Shown piece after piece: positions 5,777 through 7,350 of a stretch of 7,350 nucleotides of DNA. The DNA lies in contig JAQZAY010000185.1 of the NCBI GenBank assembly GCA_029239415.1, positions 1 through 7,350 on the forward strand. Direction: 5' to 3'. Numbering within the stretch: position 1 is the stretch's first letter; every line of letters begins with the position of its first letter. Position numbers and translations under genes: made by a program. The DNA comes from Pseudomonas sp. (GTDB lineage Bacteria; Pseudomonadota; Gammaproteobacteria; Pseudomonadales; Pseudomonadaceae). The notes under the pieces are model-generated. The model made no database searches. It saw only the letters and a program-made list of their open reading frames with translations, and was not told the origin of the DNA.

Positions 5777-7350
5777 ATGAACAAGTACGCCCCCCGCGAC
5801 TGGCTTCCCCACGAGAAACCCGCGATACCCGGCTCGCCCTCCACGCCCCTGCACCCCACGCCAAAGCGCCTGGCGTTCGGCATCGTCGGCCTGCTGGTGG
5901 CGATCACCGGGGGCCTGGGCAATGCATTGGTCATTGCCAACCTGCAGTTCCTGCAAGGGGCACTGGGCGCCACCTCGGCGGAGATGGCCTGGCTGCCGGC
6001 CGCCTATGTGATGACCAACGTCTCGATGAACCTGCTGCTGGTGAAGTTTCGCCAGGAGTTCGGCCTGCGCGCCTTTACCGAGATCTTCCTGATGCTGTAC
6101 GTGGTGGTGACCTGCGCCCACCTGTTCGTCAACGACCTGAACTCGGCGGTCGGAGTGCGCGCCGCCCACGGCATGGTGGGCGCCGCGCTGAGCTCGCTGG
6201 GGTTGTACTACATGATCCAGGCGTTCCCGGCCAAGTGGCGGCTCAAGGCGATGGTGCTGGGGCTGGGCGCCTCGCAACTGGCGCTGCCGCTGGCGCGGAT
6301 CTTCTCCGAAGACCTGTTGCAGATTGCAGAGTGGCGTGGCCTGTACCTGTTCGAACTGGGCCTGGCGCTGGCGGCGCTGGGCTGCGTGCTGCTGCTCAAG
6401 CTGCCCCCGGGCGATCGCTTCAAGACCTTCGAGCCGCTGGACTTCCTGACGTTCGCGATCCTCGCCAGCGGCGTCGCGCTGCTGTGCGCGGTGCTCTCGC
6501 TGGGGCGCATCGACTGGTGGCTGGAGGCGCCGTGGATAGGCGTGGCGCTGGCCGCTTCCATCGCCCTGATCATGGCAGGACTGGCCATCGAGCATAACCG
6601 CCGCAATCCGCTGCTGATGACGCGCTGGCTGGGCAGCGGGATCGCCATCCGCCTGGCGCTGTGCGTGATCCTGATCCGCATGGTCACCTCCGAGCAGTCC
6701 ACCGGCGCCGTAGGTTTCCTGCAGGCCCTGAACATGGGCAGCGAACAGATGCGCAGCCTGTACCTGGTGATGCTGGTGGGCGCCGTCGCGGGGCTGGTGG
6801 TCAGTGCGCTGACCATCGACCCGCAGCACCTGATCCTGCCGCTGTTCATCGCCCTGGCGCTAATGGCCATCGGCTCGTTCATGGACAATACCTCGAGCAA
6901 CCTCACCCGGCCCGCGCAGATGTACCTGAGCCAGTTCCTGCTGGCCTTCGGCGGTACGTTCTTCCTGGGGCCTACCATGGCCTTGGGGATCGGCCATGTA
7001 CGCACCAACCCGCGCAACCTGGTGAGCTTCTCGGTGATGTTCGGTATCTGCAACAACCTGGGCGGCCTGGTCGGCGCCGCGTTGCTGGGCACCTACCAGA
7101 CCGTGCGCGAGAAATTCCATTCCAGTCATATCGTCGAGCAACTGACCTTGCTCGACCCGTTGGTGCTGGGCCGGGTGCAAAGCGGCGGCGCGGCGTATGC
7201 GCGGATCATCGCCGACCCCTCGCTGCGCACCGATGTCGGCATCCGCGTGCTGGCCAATGCCGCCACGCGCGAAGCGAACATACTGGCCTACAACGATGTC
7301 TTCACCTTGATCGGCTGCATCGCCGTACTGACCATGGTCTGGATTGCCGT
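5777..7350 (+). CDS. MFS transporter, DHA2-like 14-helix type, 3' end missing
   Basis: The frame is open from ATG 5777 to the window edge, giving 524 complete codons with no stop. It is an inner-membrane transporter resembling the DHA2 (EmrB-like) drug or aromatic-acid exporters found in Pseudomonas, which usually have 14 helices and often work with an HlyD-type adaptor and an outer-membrane channel. About 30 polar residues (with RDWLPHEKP) precede helix 1. A motif-B-like R128-AAHGMVGA segment is present. The loop between helices 2 and 3 (KFRQEFGLR, residues 90-98) is a degenerate motif A without the GxLaDRxGxR pattern, and the TM5 region (about 163-175) lacks the usual GPxxGG antiporter motif. 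WRGLYLFE (186-193) replaces the common WRWIFLIN segment, with Glu for Asn. The loop before the final helix (about bases 7110-7290) is long, as in DHA2 members. No clear ribosome binding site precedes the ATG. Another start in this frame would be GTG 5693, but that lies inside the hairpin. The substrate is unknown. Confidence 0.85.
   Translation, partial: MNKYAPRDWLPHEKPAIPGSPSTPLHPTPKRLAFGIVGLLVAITGGLGNALVIANLQFLQGALGATSAEMAWLPAAYVMTNVSMNLLLVKFRQEFGLRAFTEIFLMLYVVVTCAHLFVNDLNSAVGVRAAHGMVGAALSSLGLYYMIQAFPAKWRLKAMVLGLGASQLALPLARIFSEDLLQIAEWRGLYLFELGLALAALGCVLLLKLPPGDRFKTFEPLDFLTFAILASGVALLCAVLSLGRIDWWLEAPWIGVALAASIALIMAGLAIEHNRRNPLLMTRWLGSGIAIRLALCVILIRMVTSEQSTGAVGFLQALNMGSEQMRSLYLVMLVGAVAGLVVSALTIDPQHLILPLFIALALMAIGSFMDNTSSNLTRPAQMYLSQFLLAFGGTFFLGPTMALGIGHVRTNPRNLVSFSVMFGICNNLGGLVGAALLGTYQTVREKFHSSHIVEQLTLLDPLVLGRVQSGGAAYARIIADPSLRTDVGIRVLANAATREANILAYNDVFTLIGCIAVLTMVWIA

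Noticed and set aside
5567..6829. 420-codon minus-strand frame opposite the second MFS gene
   Set aside because: Low-complexity Gln/His/Arg composition and full overlap with transmembrane-coding sequence mark it as a shadow frame.

Overview
The window is GC-rich, densely coded and entirely plus-strand. Gene families, codon use (strong G/C at third positions) and protein sequences fit a Pseudomonas, most likely of the P. putida/fluorescens type. This assignment comes from family recognition, not from a database search. There are five protein genes, two of them cut by the window edges. I see no rRNA, tRNA, CRISPR array, insertion sequence or other sign of a mobile element.

Layout. (1) 1-1077: 3' part of a YcaD-like major facilitator transporter, open to the left edge. 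(2) 1078-1369: a 292-bp intergenic stretch with GC-rich inverted repeats just after the transporter, a 14-bp inverted repeat, and a good sigma70-type promoter. (3) 1370-3133: an L-lactate/glycolate permease of the LctP family. It is followed after only 18 bp by (4) 3152-4156, a canonical ribonuclease Z, so these two look like one operon. (5) After 155 bp containing a perfect 10-bp palindrome, 4312-5655 encodes an M24-fold protein whose whole length and active-site spacing match DddP, the DMSP lyase that releases dimethyl sulfide and acrylate. (6) After 121 bp with a perfect 8-bp-stem hairpin, 5777-7350 is the 5' part of a divergent 14-helix-type (DHA2-like) MFS exporter, open to the right edge.

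How they may work together. The most notable gene is the dddP homologue. All six expected metal ligands and the proposed catalytic Asp are present, each offset by exactly one residue from the numbering I recall for Ruegeria DddP. DddP is best known from marine roseobacters, so a copy in a pseudomonad-type background is interesting, perhaps linked to plant- or alga-derived DMSP. Its neighbours include a short-chain monocarboxylate permease without the usual lldR/lldD lactate genes in view. A role of that permease in moving acrylate, 3-hydroxypropionate or lactate is conceivable but is only inference from proximity. No acrylate-degrading gene (acuN, acuK, acuI) and no regulator is visible here. 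Beyond this I see no strong sign of a wholly new system.
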